NCBI GenBank assembly: GCA_021018815.1
Contig: JAITYX010000033.1
Location: 5,813,001-5,877,000, forward strand
From: Talinum fruticosum
Taxonomy: Eukaryota; Streptophyta; Magnoliopsida; Caryophyllales; Talinaceae
Reading direction: 5' to 3'
Length of the DNA stretch: 64,000 bases
The notes under the pieces were generated by a model. That model was not told the origin of the DNA and made no database searches. It was given only the letters and a program-made list of their open reading frames with translations. Both the position numbers and the translations under genes were made by a program. Position 1 is the first letter of the stretch; each line of letters begins with the position of its first letter. Of the stretch, positions 46,179 to 57,996 are shown in pieces.

Positions 46179-48000
46179 ATGGCTCGTAACACCGGAGAGT
46201 TCGATGAAGGCAGATCTTCCAACAGAGCTACCAAAATTCAAAGGTTCAAATTTCGGTCACTCGGAAGAAGCTTATGGAATGTTTCCTTATGGATCACGAT
46301 GAAGAAGTATGGGAAATCATACAACAAGGAAACTACATTCCAACGAAGACAGATGAATTCGTAATCCTTCCAAAGACAAAGGCCGAGTTCACGCCGACAG
46401 GCGCAGAAGTTCGGAAAGAACTTCAAAGCCATGAACATCCTCATGTGCGCCATAAGCTCGTAAGAATATAATCGAGTCTCCGCTCGTGACTCGCTAAAGA
46501 GGTGTGGGACACTCGGTCAACACCTACGAAGGTACAAGTCGAGTGAGACAAGCGAAGATCAGCCAAGTATCTTCACAAATATGAGCTTTTCAAAATGGAG
46601 CCGTAAGAGAACATTACTCGGATGTTCATACGCTTCACCGAGATCACCAACAATCTGAAATCTCTGGGAAAGAAAATCTCCCATGAAGAAATGTGCCGGA
46701 AAATTCTCGAAGCCTACCCAAGAAACGATGGGGTCCTAAGGTAACCGCCATAGAAGAGGCTCGTAACCTCTCACTCTTGAAGCCGACGAGCTCATCGGAA
46801 AGCTTCGACCCATGAGATACATCTCGGAAGAAGAAGATGCCGAGGGTACTTCCAAAAGGAACATCGCGCTTAAAGCCTCGTAATCCAAAGAAGCAAGTCC
46901 AAGCTCCTCCGACTCGAAGATGATCCCATGGCACTCATTGCAAGAGGCTTCAAGAGAATGATGAAGCACAAAAGATGGGATAAAAGGCCAAAAGAAGAAT
47001 TCTACAAAAAGGACAAGAGAGACAGAAAAGGTAAGTTTTCTTCACCCTCAAAGTTATCCTTGTCCAAGAATTCTGGATGTTTCGAATGTGGCAAAGCAAA
47101 GACCACATAGTCAAGGACTCGTCCAAAACGAAGAAGGGACAGGAAGAAGAAAAAGGCCATGATGGCAACATGGAGTGACGAGGACTCATCTCGAAGACGA
47201 CGAAGACTCGGATGACTCGAAGTGTCTCATGGCAATTTCGACTCGTAAGCCGAAAGAGATTCGGACTCGATTCGCACAACGAGGAAACCGATCCTCAAGA
47301 GGTAATAAACTACTTCCTCAAATTTTCCAAAGTTGATTTAGCTAAGTACATCTTCACTTTGGAAGAAAAGTCCAATTCGATTCTTCTCATTTCAAGGAAC
47401 AACTTGAGTCAATCACTTCGAGAGCACCTTTTAAAAACGAATTGGAAAACCGAGACTCACACTCAAAGAACTCAAGACAAGTGCTCAAACTAATGAGACC
47501 GAGTCCGAGTTACTCAGAAAGAAAATGAGCAACCGAAACGTAAGCTCATTGAGTCTCAAGATCCGGTTTTAAAGTTTTCTCAAGGACGTAAGAACCTTGA
47601 TATGCTCTTAGGATCACAATGTGTCTCATTTCGAAAAGAAGGTCTTGGTTTCAACAAGGAGGAAGAATCTAATTCTTACTCGGAATTGTTCAAAAGGATT
47701 CCGTAACCGTTAAGTTCAAAAGGCCGAGCAAGGTCCCATTCACGAAAATGAAAGGAGGACTAAACCTGCACCTATTTACAAAAGAAAACCCTTTTCTCCT
47801 GTTTTAAAAGGAAAGGTTTTTAAAAGGAAAGAGACACAGACTCGGCTTCTCGAGAGGAAGACTCGGAATCGACTAAACCCAAAGTTATTCAAGTCTCGGG
47901 TTCCGAAGCACCTTCTTCCTCGTAAAAGGACCACAAGAAGGAATGTTACTCGGGTTCGTTAGAGGAAGTGAGAAGGGTTAGATTCTCTCTGCTTTGCAGG
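46179..48000 (+). pseudogene. copia gag of the full-length element
   Basis: ATG at 46179 (MARNTGEFDEGRSSN). The UBN2-type capsid region follows in a second frame at 46274-46471 (MECFLMDHDEEVWEIIQQGN). An aspartate/glutamate linker and the lysine-rich stretch KRPKEEFYKKDKRDRKGK lie at about 46980-47030. The zinc knuckle at 47078-47110 begins CFECG, but the rest is shifted. An acidic segment and NYFLKFSKVDLAKYIFTLEE (about 47310-47370) follow. The copy at 60551 keeps longer frames and shows what is missing. Role: capsid and nucleocapsid of the virus-like particle. Confidence 0.8.
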
Positions 48001-51000
48001 TCACTCGTAAAAGATCAAAAGGACACTGGTACCTGGACAGCGGTTGTTCTCGACATATGTCAGTGACCAAGGACTCTTTTCTGAGCTGGAGTCATATAAA
48101 GGAGGAAAGGTGACCTTTGGTGATGACAAAGAAGGGCAAGATAGTGGGCATTGGGAAGATTGGTAATGGAAACAATCTGGTGAGCCCAATCTACCTGGTC
48201 AAAGGACTAAAGTACAACCTACTTAGCATCTCCCAGCTTTGTGACAAAGGTCAAGAGGTAAAATTCACTCAATCCAAGTGCTACATCACAGATGAGACCA
48301 CCAAAGAGGTAAAGCTCTCGTGTAAGAGATCGGTAATACCTACATCATCCCTCTCTCGACCCAAGTCGAACTTATCATGTTTAAAAGCATTTCTTCAAGA
48401 TGATTCTTGGACTTGGCATCGTAGATTAGGTCATATTAGCATGCATACTATCAAAAAGCTTGCATCTCTTGGTCCGGTTAGAGGATTACCTAACCGTGCT
48501 TTTGAGAAGGATAAAGTATGTGAAGCATGCACCGTAGGAAAACAAGTCGGTCTTCATTCAAATCTCTCAAGACAATTTCCACATCCAATGTGCTTGAATT
48601 ACTACACATGGACTTATGTGGTGAAATCCCCGTGAAGAGTCTCTGAGGTAAATCCTACATACTTGTTATTATTGATGATTTTTCAAGATTTACCCGGGTG
48701 TGTTTTCTGAAGCATAAGAATGAGGCCTTTAAGGAGTTCCGTAAGCTCGTAGAAAGATTCAAGTTGAGTCTCGGACTCGGATTCAAAAGATTCGAACCGA
48801 CCATGGAAGGGAGTTCGATTACTCGAATTCTCGTAGTTTTGTGACAAGAACGGAATTTCTCATAACTTCTCAAGCACCTGTAACTCCTCAGCAGAATGGA
48901 GTAGTTGAGAGAAAGAACAGAACTCTTGAAGAAATAGCAAGGACGATGATGATTGAACACAACTTGCCTTACTATTTCTGGGCGAGGCAAGAAACACAGC
49001 CAACTACACTCTCAATCGATGCCTCATCGGACCCATTCTCAAGAAAACACCTTATGAGCTCTACAAAGGAAGGAAGCCAAATATTTCCTATTTCGGATCT
49101 TTCTGATGTAAGTGCTTTGTCCACAACAATCGGTAAGGATCATCTCGACCAAGTTTGATGCTCTGGCCGACGAAGGAATTTTTCTAGGTTACTCTTCTCA
49201 TAACAAAGCTTATCGTATATTCAACAAGAGAACTAACAAAGTGGAAGAAAGTATCCACGTAGTGTTTGATGAGCTTGAACAGGGAAAACCAAGTGAATCT
49301 TCATACTCGTAACCGAAGCTCGTAAAGGATGATGACGAAGATGAGTCTATAAAGACTCGAAGGAGACCACTCGTAACGAGGAAGCTCGTAATGAGACAAC
49401 TCTAGAGGTCGCTCGTAACGAGCAAGTCAATGAAGAAGATCACTTAGAGCAAGCTTCGAAGATCAAGCAATTCAACCAACAAACCTGGTGAATCAAAGAA
49501 CTGGTAAAGCATTCAAATTTACTTCCAATCATCCCCAAGAAAACATTATTTCGATATCAACAAGTGGGGTAAGAACTCATTCTTCTCTTCATAATCTATG
49601 TGCATTCACCGCATTCATTTCACTAACTCGAACCCAAAAATGCACTAGAAGCCCTTAATGAACCCGAATGGGTAGAGGCCATGCAAGAAGAGCTGAATCA
49701 ATTCGAGAGAAACCAAGTCTCGGACTCGACCAACCGACCTTCCGACCACCCAGCTATAGGAACCAAATGGGTTTTCAAAAACAAACTGGATGAGGGTGGA
49801 GTAGTAGTCGAAACAAGGCTAGACTTGTAGCTCGTGGTTACAATCAAGAGGAAGGAATTGATTGTGGGGAAACCTTTGCACCAAGTAGCTAGAATTGAAG
49901 CCATTAGAATACTCGTTGGCATTTGCATCCCGCATGCATATTAAATTATATCAAATGGATGTTAAGTGTGCCTTTCTCAATGGTTTTATCGAAGAAGAGG
50001 TCTATGTCGAGCAGACCTCCCGGTTTTGAAAACTCGAATTTCCAAATCATGTTTTCAAACTTCAAAAGGCTCTCTATGGTCTTAAGCAAGCCCCTAGAGC
50101 TTGGTACGAAAGACTCGAGCAGCCTTCCCGGTTCAAAATGATTTTAAAAGAGGTCGATCGACAAGACCCTATTCATAAAGACCAAAGGGAAAGATTTTCT
50201 CATTGTTCAAATATATGTTGATGATATTATTTTCGGTGCTACTAATGAATTTCTGTGCCAAGAATTTTCTCGAGTTGATGAGCCAAGAGTTCCAAATGAG
50301 TATGATGGGAGAACTCAACTTCTTCCTTGGGCTGCAAATCAAACAAGACAAAGATGGAATCTTTGTCCATCAATCAAAGTACACCAAGGAACCGCTGAAA
50401 AAATACAAACTTCAAGATGCAAAGCACGCATCTACTCCTATGAGCAAGCAAGATAAAACTCGACTCGGATGAAACAGTAAAGCAAGTAGATCGAAACTCT
50501 ATCGAGGTATGATTGGATCACCGCTATATCTTACTCGAGCGCACTGTACATAATGTTCAGTGTTTGCTTATGCGCACGATTTCAAGCTAATCCAAAAGAA
50601 TCACATCTCACTGCGGTGAAGAGAATATTCAGATATCTTGCAGGCACTCGTAGTCTAGGACTGTGGTACTCCGGAGACTCGTAACCGAGTCCGACCGGGT
50701 ACTCGGACGCAGTACTACGCAGGATACAAAGTTGATCGAAAGAGCACATCCGGAGCTTGCCAGCTTCGGGTCAATCCCTAATATCCCGGCACTCAAAGAA
50801 GCAAAACTCAGTAGCTCTATCAACTGCAGTAAGCTGAATATATTGCCGCTGGAGCTTGTTGCGCTCGATTCTCTCGGATAAAACAACACTTGAAGGATCT
50901 TGGACTATCTCTCAACTCGGTCCCAATCAAGTGTGACAATCAAAGCGTAATCGCATCACTAAGAATCCTGTCCAAAGACTCAAAAACAAAGCATATCGAA

Positions 51001-51146
51001 GTCGGTATCACTTCTTACGCGATCACTCGTAAAAGGGTGATATTACACTTGAGTTCATTCCTACTAATCTTCAATTAGCCGATATCTTTACTAAGCCTCT
51101 TGGTGAAGATCAATTCCGTTTTATTCGAATGAGCTTGGTATGTTAA
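48001..51146 (+). pseudogene. copia pol: protease, integrase, RT, RNase H
   Basis: Protease WYLDSGCSRHMS at about 48029 keeps the D-S-G triad. The GAG-pre-integrase block is open at 48117-48540: GLKYNLLSISQLCDKGQEVK, then WHRRLGHISMHTIKKL and CEACTVGKQ. Integrase core at 48590-49300, with HMDLCGE-type and IDDFSRF text and then the C-terminal KAYRIFNKRTNKVEESIHVV. RT at 49650-50470: [35 protein letters not shown] (about 50213) and FFLGLQIKQDKDGIFVHQSK. RNase H at 50640-51110 ends with an ADIFTKPLGEDQF block and the stop at 51144. The integrase-before-RT order is copia. Frames are interrupted; the catalytic motifs visible are intact. Confidence 0.85.
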
Positions 51147-51800
51147 ATGCTTAGTTTTGTGTTATGATTCTTGAATATTTCTGTGCTATGTGCTTTCATT
51201 GTTAATAACCATTAGTTCAGCTTGATCACGTGATACTCGGGCTGATAGTTATTTCGTGTTTCGAGTCACTCGTAAACTTTTCCGAGTCAAACTCGGACGT
51301 AAGAGAAATTTGGACATCAAATTTTCTCGAAGCTATCTCTAGAACAGTGGAGAGTTTCGGATTATTTTTTCAAACTCTTTTTCACTCTCTTTCTCGAGCG
51401 CTGCGATCGGATCTTAACCGCAGATTTCAAACCACCGATATCTCAACCGTTGAAGAAGAACTGTCACACCGGCATTAATGATCGATGGACGAGTGAGACT
51501 GAACGGAGTTACTTAACGGATAGTGAACGGGCGCACGTACTCATTATATATAACGTCTATCCATCTTTCTCTCGGTACTCTAAAACTCCTTCCCTCTCAA
51601 ACGAAAACCCTCTCGCGGAAGTTTTCTACGTGAACAAGTGACCCTTGATCGTCCGCAAGTGTTGAAGAAGCTCTCTCTCTCTCGTAAGTTTTCGATCGCT
51701 CTCTTCTCATTTTTCTTCTACCATTTTCGTTTTCTTCTCTTCTACACCTCCATCTCTTTCTCTTTCTCTTTCGAAAAGTTTCATCTTTTCATCTCTCACA
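51147..51800 (+). other. Region between pol and the extra ORF
   Basis: No supported gene. The right part is CT-rich (CTCTCTCTCTC at 51670-51685 and following), as in a 5' leader for a separately expressed downstream ORF. Confidence 0.4.
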
Positions 51801-53520
51801 ATGCCTAAAAGAGGAAACCACCCCGACTTTCAGTGTTTCTTCATCCTCCAAAAAGCCTCGCACCAACAAGCCGTAAAGCTCAACCCCTTCTAAACCCATT
51901 GTCACCCAAAGATCTTGCGCTCGGACGACAAGTTCTTCCCAACAACCAAATTCTCCTGGTTGTCTAACATTCAAACCACAGGAGTCTACCCTTTCTTGTG
52001 TTTCAACGAGTTCATCTATCCCGAACTCGTTTCGAGTTTTATACTCATCTCACCCACTCGAAAATGTTCTAACCTCTCGGGTCCGTAACATTACCGTTCA
52101 GTATCAACACCTCTCTCCTTCACCGTCTGTTCAAAGTCTCTTCTCTCTTCTTGAACAAGCAACCCTATCCTCTTCACCGAAGTCGCCGACGACTTCTTTG
52201 AAAAGTATGCTAAAGAATTCCCCGGGTCCGTAAAGAACTTTTCGTGACTCAGTTGAAGTCGAAGCCGAGCTTTGTGTTTCCGCCGATGAGAACCTTCTTC
52301 TCACAAGCATTCTAGCAAGGAGAACCCCAACTCCAAGCACCTCAAAGCCCTCTTCGATATCCCGGAGGGATACGAAGTCGACCTCTTCCCCTCCATCATT
52401 GAGCGGATGGCCGCCGTGCCAGCTCAACTTCAAACCAAGAAGAACACCTCCCTTCCTTTCGGTGCTCTTCTCACCCTTGTCTTCAAACAATTCCAAGTTC
52501 CTCTTCCCTCCGACCCTAACGCGGTGTCCGAGGCGGCCATTGTGGTCGGCAAGAAGGAACTCCGGGGTATGGATACCAGGAAACTAACCCCGGTGTCCGG
52601 GTTCACAACTCGGAGCCGAGGCCTCCTTCTCCACCTCGGACTCGTAAATCAACCCCTCTCCCTCTTCCCTCTTCACCTGGTGGTGCCTCCACCTCCAAGT
52701 GCTTCCAAAACTCTCTCTACCCTCTTGTCCCCTGTCTTCATGGACAAGATCACCTCGGTGTCTTCCGATTTCGGAGACATGCTCGGAGGTTTTAAGTTCT
52801 GTTCTTCGTGGTCCGACCATCAACCAAAAGACCGGCCGGTCCCAAATCCAAGAGCAGCAGTCTCTTGTTCTTGAGATGAGAGAGCTGGTTAAGGAGCGAA
52901 GGAGCCGGCGGAGCTCCTCGAGAGAGACGGTCCAAGGCGGCTCAGGACCCGGATGACTCGGACACATCCGAGACGTCTTCGAGCCCGAGCCCGACCTCCT
53001 CGGAGAGCGAGGAAGCCGAGGAAGCAGAGGAAGAAGCTGCAGATGCAGCGGAGGACGCCGAGGAACCTGCGGCCGAGGCAGCCCCTTACGGGCCAAGGGA
53101 AGAAGAGGCCTTGGCAGCCGCCGAGGGACAGCCTCGCTCCCCAAGCTCAAATTGCTGTACTCAGCTCGGACAGCTAGCCCGAGTGGGTCGAAGATCTCGC
53201 TCCTCCAGCCGAGTCGCCCGAGCAGCCCCTCCAGCCCTCGAGGTCCCAAGGGAAGAACCCTCGATCCACTTTATCCGGGTCGCCCACTCGGAGCCGAGCC
53301 CCTACGAATTGTTCCGGCTTCTCCCTTCGCCGCGCTCAAGCACATCGTCAAGATCTTATCAGCGCCGGCGCACCTCCGCCTCCACTCGAAATCCCCTCCC
53401 TCCTAGTTGGAGCCATGCACCGAGTCACGATTCCTCGGTGTCTCCGAATTTCTGTTTTAAACTTTTCTTTTGTCCGGACAACTTATGTGTATTACTTGTA
53501 CTTTTCTCCCTTCTTTTTGT
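51801..53520 (+). pseudogene. Extra ORF behind pol (SIRE env-like position; plant transposon protein-like domain)
   Basis: GC-rich coding-like region in the place where SIRE/Maximus elements carry an extra, so-called env-like ORF. The start is probably ATG at 51801 (MPKRGNH). Readable blocks: FPTTKFSWLSNIQTTG and FNEFIYPELV at about 51935-52025, then SLPFGALLTLVFKQFQVPLP at 52450-52510 in an open frame (52407-52610). These resemble the putative plant transposon protein domain (YPxLVxxFY... LPxGxLLTxIFxxF) found in many plant ORFs of unknown role. A coiled-coil-like stretch (LVLEMRELVKE) follows near 52865, then a low-complexity acidic Ser/Glu/Ala tail (52930-53110) and a Pro/Ser-rich end. No signal peptide or clear membrane segment is seen, so a true envelope function is not supported. 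Confidence 0.6.
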
Positions 53521-53824
53521 TTCTTGTTTTTGCTGAAAGGCAAGGGGGAGAAGATGTAGTCGAAACTGGTTGTCTTGTTTAGGGGAGTTCTTTCCGCCCT
53601 TGTAATTTCTTTTAATGAATTGATGCATTTCATTATTAATTTCGAGTTCTTTCTTTTCTCGAGTTAATAAGTTCAAGCATACTTTAATTTGCTTTGATAT
53701 AGTGTACATTGCTCGATCCATTCATTATGCTTTACTTTTACTCAAACTACTCGTAATCGATCTATTTTTCCTCTAACAAAGTTTCTGTTTAAGTATGGAA
53801 TGCCTTTCATCAAAAAGGGGAGAT
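53521..53824 (+). other. 3' untranslated region and polypurine tract
   Basis: Contains CAAGGGGGAGAAGA near 53541 and ends TCAAAAAGGGGAGAT (53810-53824), the polypurine tract before the 3' LTR. The first purine block may be a second priming site, a feature reported in some SIRE-like elements. Confidence 0.6.
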
Positions 53825-55351
53825 TGAAGACTCGTACATCGCTCTATATCTTTCCGAGTCATGCAAAGGGAATCGAGTATAACGATGTCATTCATATAGA
53901 GTTTTGATTCCAAGGCATTCTCTCGTGTCTTAGAAACTTACTTGAGTTAAAAAGTATCTTTCCTATGCGATTTGGCCGTCACATATCTCTTTAATCGCTT
54001 TCGCTAGTGACTCGTAAAACTTGTTCTTTATTCCGAGTCCACTCTCACTCGGAATCCGACTTGTGGTTATTTACTCTATTGTTTGCAGAGTCGGCATTCG
54101 TAGTTCATTTCATGCTTAGTCTACATCAAGTGTTTCCCACTCGATATTTGTTAATAGAACTTAATTCTTTGCTTAAGACTAAGTCTTATGGAACTCGAGT
54201 ATCATGGATATTAGACTCGAAAAATCCATTTCTTTTCCGACTCGGATAATCTGTTGGTTAATTATCATGATTATATTATTATCTCGTGTCTAACCTTGGA
54301 CCAAAGTATTTTATACTTTGAGAACCGAAGGTGTTTTACTTTTGTAGGTTATTCAATCGAGGATATCTTTTCAAAATACAAAAGTAGCCTGGCTTCGTAA
54401 CGTCAAATCACCAAGCAGATATGGCTTTTCACCTTCCCTCGCTTTAGTCCCGTAAGATTGTGTCGAAGCCGTCTCGCTTCCATATCCGGAAAACTGAACG
54501 CTAAGCTTAACGGTGGGTTTCACCACATTTATCAAGACACAACCGACGGTTTTGGGACTTCCAAGAGAGTTAAACCGTTGTCCAACGTCCATATTTCAAC
54601 GGATACTTTCGAGTGACTCGTAAAGCCTTTCACAACGGTCACAGAGGACTCTCGGTCAGCGAGATGAAGATAACGGCTACTCGCCTCGTCATCTATAAAT
54701 GGAAGCCACTTCACAAGACTTGAAGATAGCCGAACATATTGTCAATACACTTACTTGAACAAAGTCATTGTATTTACTTTCAATCTTCTACTTACAACTC
54801 CTACTCGTAATTCATTACTTTCGAGTTGTAAGGTCTTGTACTTAGTTACAAACTCTTCTTACATTCTTTGTAAGGTCCCTTGACTAAGCTGTAAAGGTTA
54901 ACTCAGCTTAGTTGTCCCTAGCTGTAAGGGTTATCTCAGCTAGGAAGTACTAGATCGGATAAGGGAATTTCGAGTCTAGGAAAACTTGTATAGAGTTGTC
55001 CAAGGGAGCAACTCGGGTTCTGTCAAGTTCACGGTATTTTGTGGACTCAAAATAGTGGATTTGACTTCGTGTCTGGATTGACACGGGCCGTGGTTTTCTG
55101 CCCCAGGAGGGTTTCCACGTAAATTCTCCGTGTTCTATTTCCGAGTTCATTCTAGACTCGGACGACCTCGCTGAACGTGTTTACTCGATTCATTACATTC
55201 TCGAGTCCAATATTTTCGGACCCCTTGCTTAGACTCGTAATCTGTCTTTGACTCTTCTCTCGTCATAAAGGTGTGTGCTTTCGCAAAGAATTTTTCATCA
55301 CCCTATTCACCCCCTCTAGGGTGACTCGGACTCTCCCCGAGCAAACCTTCA
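53825..55351 (+). repeat. 3' LTR of the full-length copia element
   Basis: 1527 bp, TGAAGACTCGTACATCGC...GAGCAAACCTTCA, followed by target duplication TTTGG. TATA box CTATAAATGG at about 54691-54700. Confidence 0.95.
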
Positions 55352-55356
55352 TTTGG

Positions 55357-55587
55357 TTCAAGGAAAAATAGAGGGAAAAAAGTATAATCATTTTCCAACT
55401 TCTTATCCATCACTACATTGTCATGGAGAGGAAAGAGAACATACTCAATAAAATTGATTAATTGAGAGGAGAGAGAAAATTCTTAATGACCTTTCTTAAT
55501 AGGATTCTCTCTCTTTCTCCATTTCTCTCTCTTTGTGAATTTTTTCTTCCATTTTCCTCTCAATTTTGGAAGGAAAATATCATTGAC
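55357..55587. other. Right half of the AT-rich repeat split by the copia element
   Basis: Continues 44486-44590 across the TTTGG duplication. AT-rich with CT tracts; non-coding. Confidence 0.45.
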
Positions 55588-55751
55588 TAAGGGTGTGTTT
55601 GTTTGGAATGAAAATATTTTGTTCGAAAATTAACATTCCATTTTCTGGTGTTTGGTAAATAAAAATTTGGAAAAAATTTTCTAAAGTAACATGTTTTACC
55701 CCACTTACTAGAAAATAAATTCTTAACTTTTCGGGAGGAAATTAATTTCCA

Positions 55752-56290
55752 ATGTTCTCCCTCTCGGCTCAGCCTATCCCCTCCCTTACCCTCTCCCTTA
55801 CCCTCTCCCTCTCGCTCGATTATCGCGTGAACCCTAACTCTCGCTCATCACTGTTTCTCTCTCCTCTCGCATCCTTTCGCTCATCGTTGTCGTGCGCAAT
55901 CGTTCAACAATGGAGGTCATCTCACTTTCTCTCTCCTCTCGCTCGCTCACTCGTTCAAAAATGGCAGAAAACTAGATTTGTGGTCTTGCTTTCTTTCTCC
56001 TCTCGCAGCTTCAAACCTCTTCACCATTCCATGCATGAAATTTTGTTGATTGATGCTTTTTGGTGGTTTTTAGTTTCCGATATATGGTTTTATTGAGTTA
56101 ATTTTTGCTTATTTATTATGGTTCTTCTTCTTCCTCTCGTTAGGGTTCTTCTTCGTCTGTTGGTGGCAACTCGGATCAATCGACGGAACTCTCGCCATTC
56201 TCGAATCCCCGACCCTGCTTCTTCTTCCTTCACTTCCTCTTCCTCTCGTTAACGTTCACCTTCTCTTTGATTGCTAGAATTTTTCATAGA
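55752..56290 (+). other. CT-rich tract, possible leader or promoter of the Harbinger element
   Basis: Repeated CCCTCTCC and CTCTCGCTC words with long open frames that reflect composition. No protein domain recognised. Confidence 0.35.
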
Positions 56291-56499
56291 ATTTTTCAAT
56301 TTGTCCGTATTTGAAAATTTGATATTGGTTCGAGAACCGAGAACCCCGTATGTGTTCTGCATATTCGAATGGATTAAAAATTTGATATCAGTACCACCAT
56401 GTCCCTATCGACATCTTTGGCAAACACACGTAAATTAGGCCAACTATACATATGTAAAAAGAGTTTTGTGGCATAATTTATGTTAATTTTCGATGAAAG

Positions 56500-56913
56500 T
56501 ATGGAATTAACCTCAATCAAACTTCTATCAACAAGTAAGCTTGTTGAGAGTTAGTGTGCCGATCTTGTCACTACAAAGCACATCCATGCCAGCCATTTCC
56601 TCCATCGCAGTCATTTTCTTAGTGATTGCTCCCTGTTGAGCCAATTTGTGTGCCCCTATGGTCATTGTGACGGAGAGAACTGTTGGCATCGTGACTGGAA
56701 TCCCTCCAATGAGTAGGACTAGGAGGTTGTCTATTCCAAGATGCGGTATGACCTTCGTTGCACCCCGTACATGACTATGATTTCAATGACTATTCCAACC
56801 GCAATTGAGCATATGCAAAAGTTTCCAATCTCTCCTTGCTTACATGTTGAGTCTAAGTAAACCGCACTTCCTGGGTTCTTTGTCACTGGAAGTGATTCAC
56901 CTGTAAGTGCAGC
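56500..56913 (-). pseudogene. Plasma-membrane H+-ATPase (P-type) gene fragment
   Basis: Minus strand. An intron 3' end (TTTTTCTTTGTAG) at 56914-56926 leads into [15 protein letters not shown], the actuator-domain TGES motif of P3-type proton pumps. [17 protein letters not shown] follows, where normal proteins have about 35 more residues between GEI and GNFCIC, so an internal segment is missing. After one shift come [20 protein letters not shown] (transmembrane 4 with its PTVLSVT end) and [20 protein letters not shown]. The phosphorylation motif is DKTGT in working pumps; here it is DKIGT. The match fades at about 56500. It is a broken piece of a host pump gene that would export protons at the plasma membrane, kept with an intron boundary, hence copied from DNA. 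Confidence 0.85.
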
Positions 56914-57996
56914 CTACAAAGAAAAACAAGGTTCAAAAAGAATCAGCAAATTTTCAAGCATGGTGTAAACTTAGAATAAGAACCCTACCTTGATGTACGT
57001 AGACTAACAAGTATCAGTTGTATTTTTCCGACAATTATTACAAGAAAAAAATGACATGATGCAACCGAAATGGCTATTATTTCTTTTGGCTTGACCTATA
57101 TCATCACTATTTGTTTGAATCTGGTCTACATAGTTAAAATTTGTTATTCCTTGGCTGCAATTCATGGCGTTGGTATTAGTATTACTAGTTGTTGATGTGT
57201 AAGTAGCATTTGAGATGGGTTCATTTGAGAGTTCTAATCTAACTTGCCTATTGGACTGGTGTGTGGCCCCAAAATTTCAACCCACCCCTCCTTTGATAAA
57301 ATAAAAAGAAAAGAAGCTGAAGAAAATATTTGAAGTGGTCCAAAGAAAGCACATGATTGTTTAAAAGACAATAGTACGAAAGGAATGCATTCATGCACTT
57401 GGTTTATTTTGATTTAGAAACCATGAAGAAAGGGAGATGCATGTTTAGACTTTCCATTGGTTTCAACTGCTTTGGCCATCATAAATTCAGGAAAGCTAAA
57501 GATGGCATCCTAACTAAAATTGCCCCAACTCTCAAACATGGTTACCATCCACTTGTTAGGCCTAGTCCCATAAATGTAACTCGCAACTAAGATAGACAGC
57601 ATGTTAGTGCATTCAAAACTAGGACTCCACACCAGTCACTACATTATGAAAATTTTTTCGTTCTAAGGCCAATCTAGAGTCTTCATTTTAGCCTAGCACA
57701 CCTATGTTGGACATACGAGACTTCTGCAATTCAAATTAGGCCAACCTCATAACCTGGAATTCTGCATGTCGGACATTGTACCTAGCCTTAATAAATTTAA
57801 GCAAGGGTATTCCGCACAAACCTAATTAACCTAGAAGATGTATTTTCCATTGTTTGCTCGTTAATGAAATCTTCTATTTAACTTTAATTATATTCTTTAT
57901 TAGCTTTTTAAGTAGACAATACTCTTCCTCTTTGTTTGCCTCTGTTCTCTTTTGTGCAGTATAACCGATTCATTTAACTTTAATTATATTCTTTAG
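56914..57996. other. Spacer between the H+-ATPase piece and the transposase
   Basis: No gene recognised. A 24-base word ATTTAACTTTAATTATATTC... occurs at 57876 and 57972, just before the transposase ATG; the second copy ends TTCTTTAG, which could be an intron acceptor. A 65-codon ORF at 57393-57590 has no recognised similarity. Confidence 0.35.

Larger units (their letters stand above)
44591..55351 (+). mobile_element. Full-length SIRE/Maximus-like Ty1/copia retrotransposon (10,761 bp)
   Basis: Complete element: 5' LTR 44591-46119, primer site, gag, protease, integrase, RT, RNase H, extra ORF, polypurine tract, 3' LTR 53825-55351. Perfect 5-bp target duplication TTTGG (44586-44590 and 55352-55356). 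The two LTRs (1529 and 1527 bp) are nearly the same, so insertion was recent. Copia domain order and an additional long ORF behind pol point to the SIRE/Maximus lineage. Frames are interrupted, but many interruptions fall at CTG-type sites and may be sequencing artefacts. Confidence 0.95.

Noticed and set aside
52584..53249. 221-codon minus-strand open frame, the longest in the window
   Set aside because: It lies antisense to the GC-rich extra ORF of the copia element; high G+C leaves few stops, and the translation is Pro/Arg/Leu low complexity with no domain.
51801..53520. True envelope glycoprotein
   Set aside because: No signal peptide, no clear transmembrane segment and no cleavage-like site; only the position suggests env.
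55752..56096. 114-codon ORF rich in Ser/Leu
   Set aside because: CT-rich simple sequence; no domain, no conserved start context.
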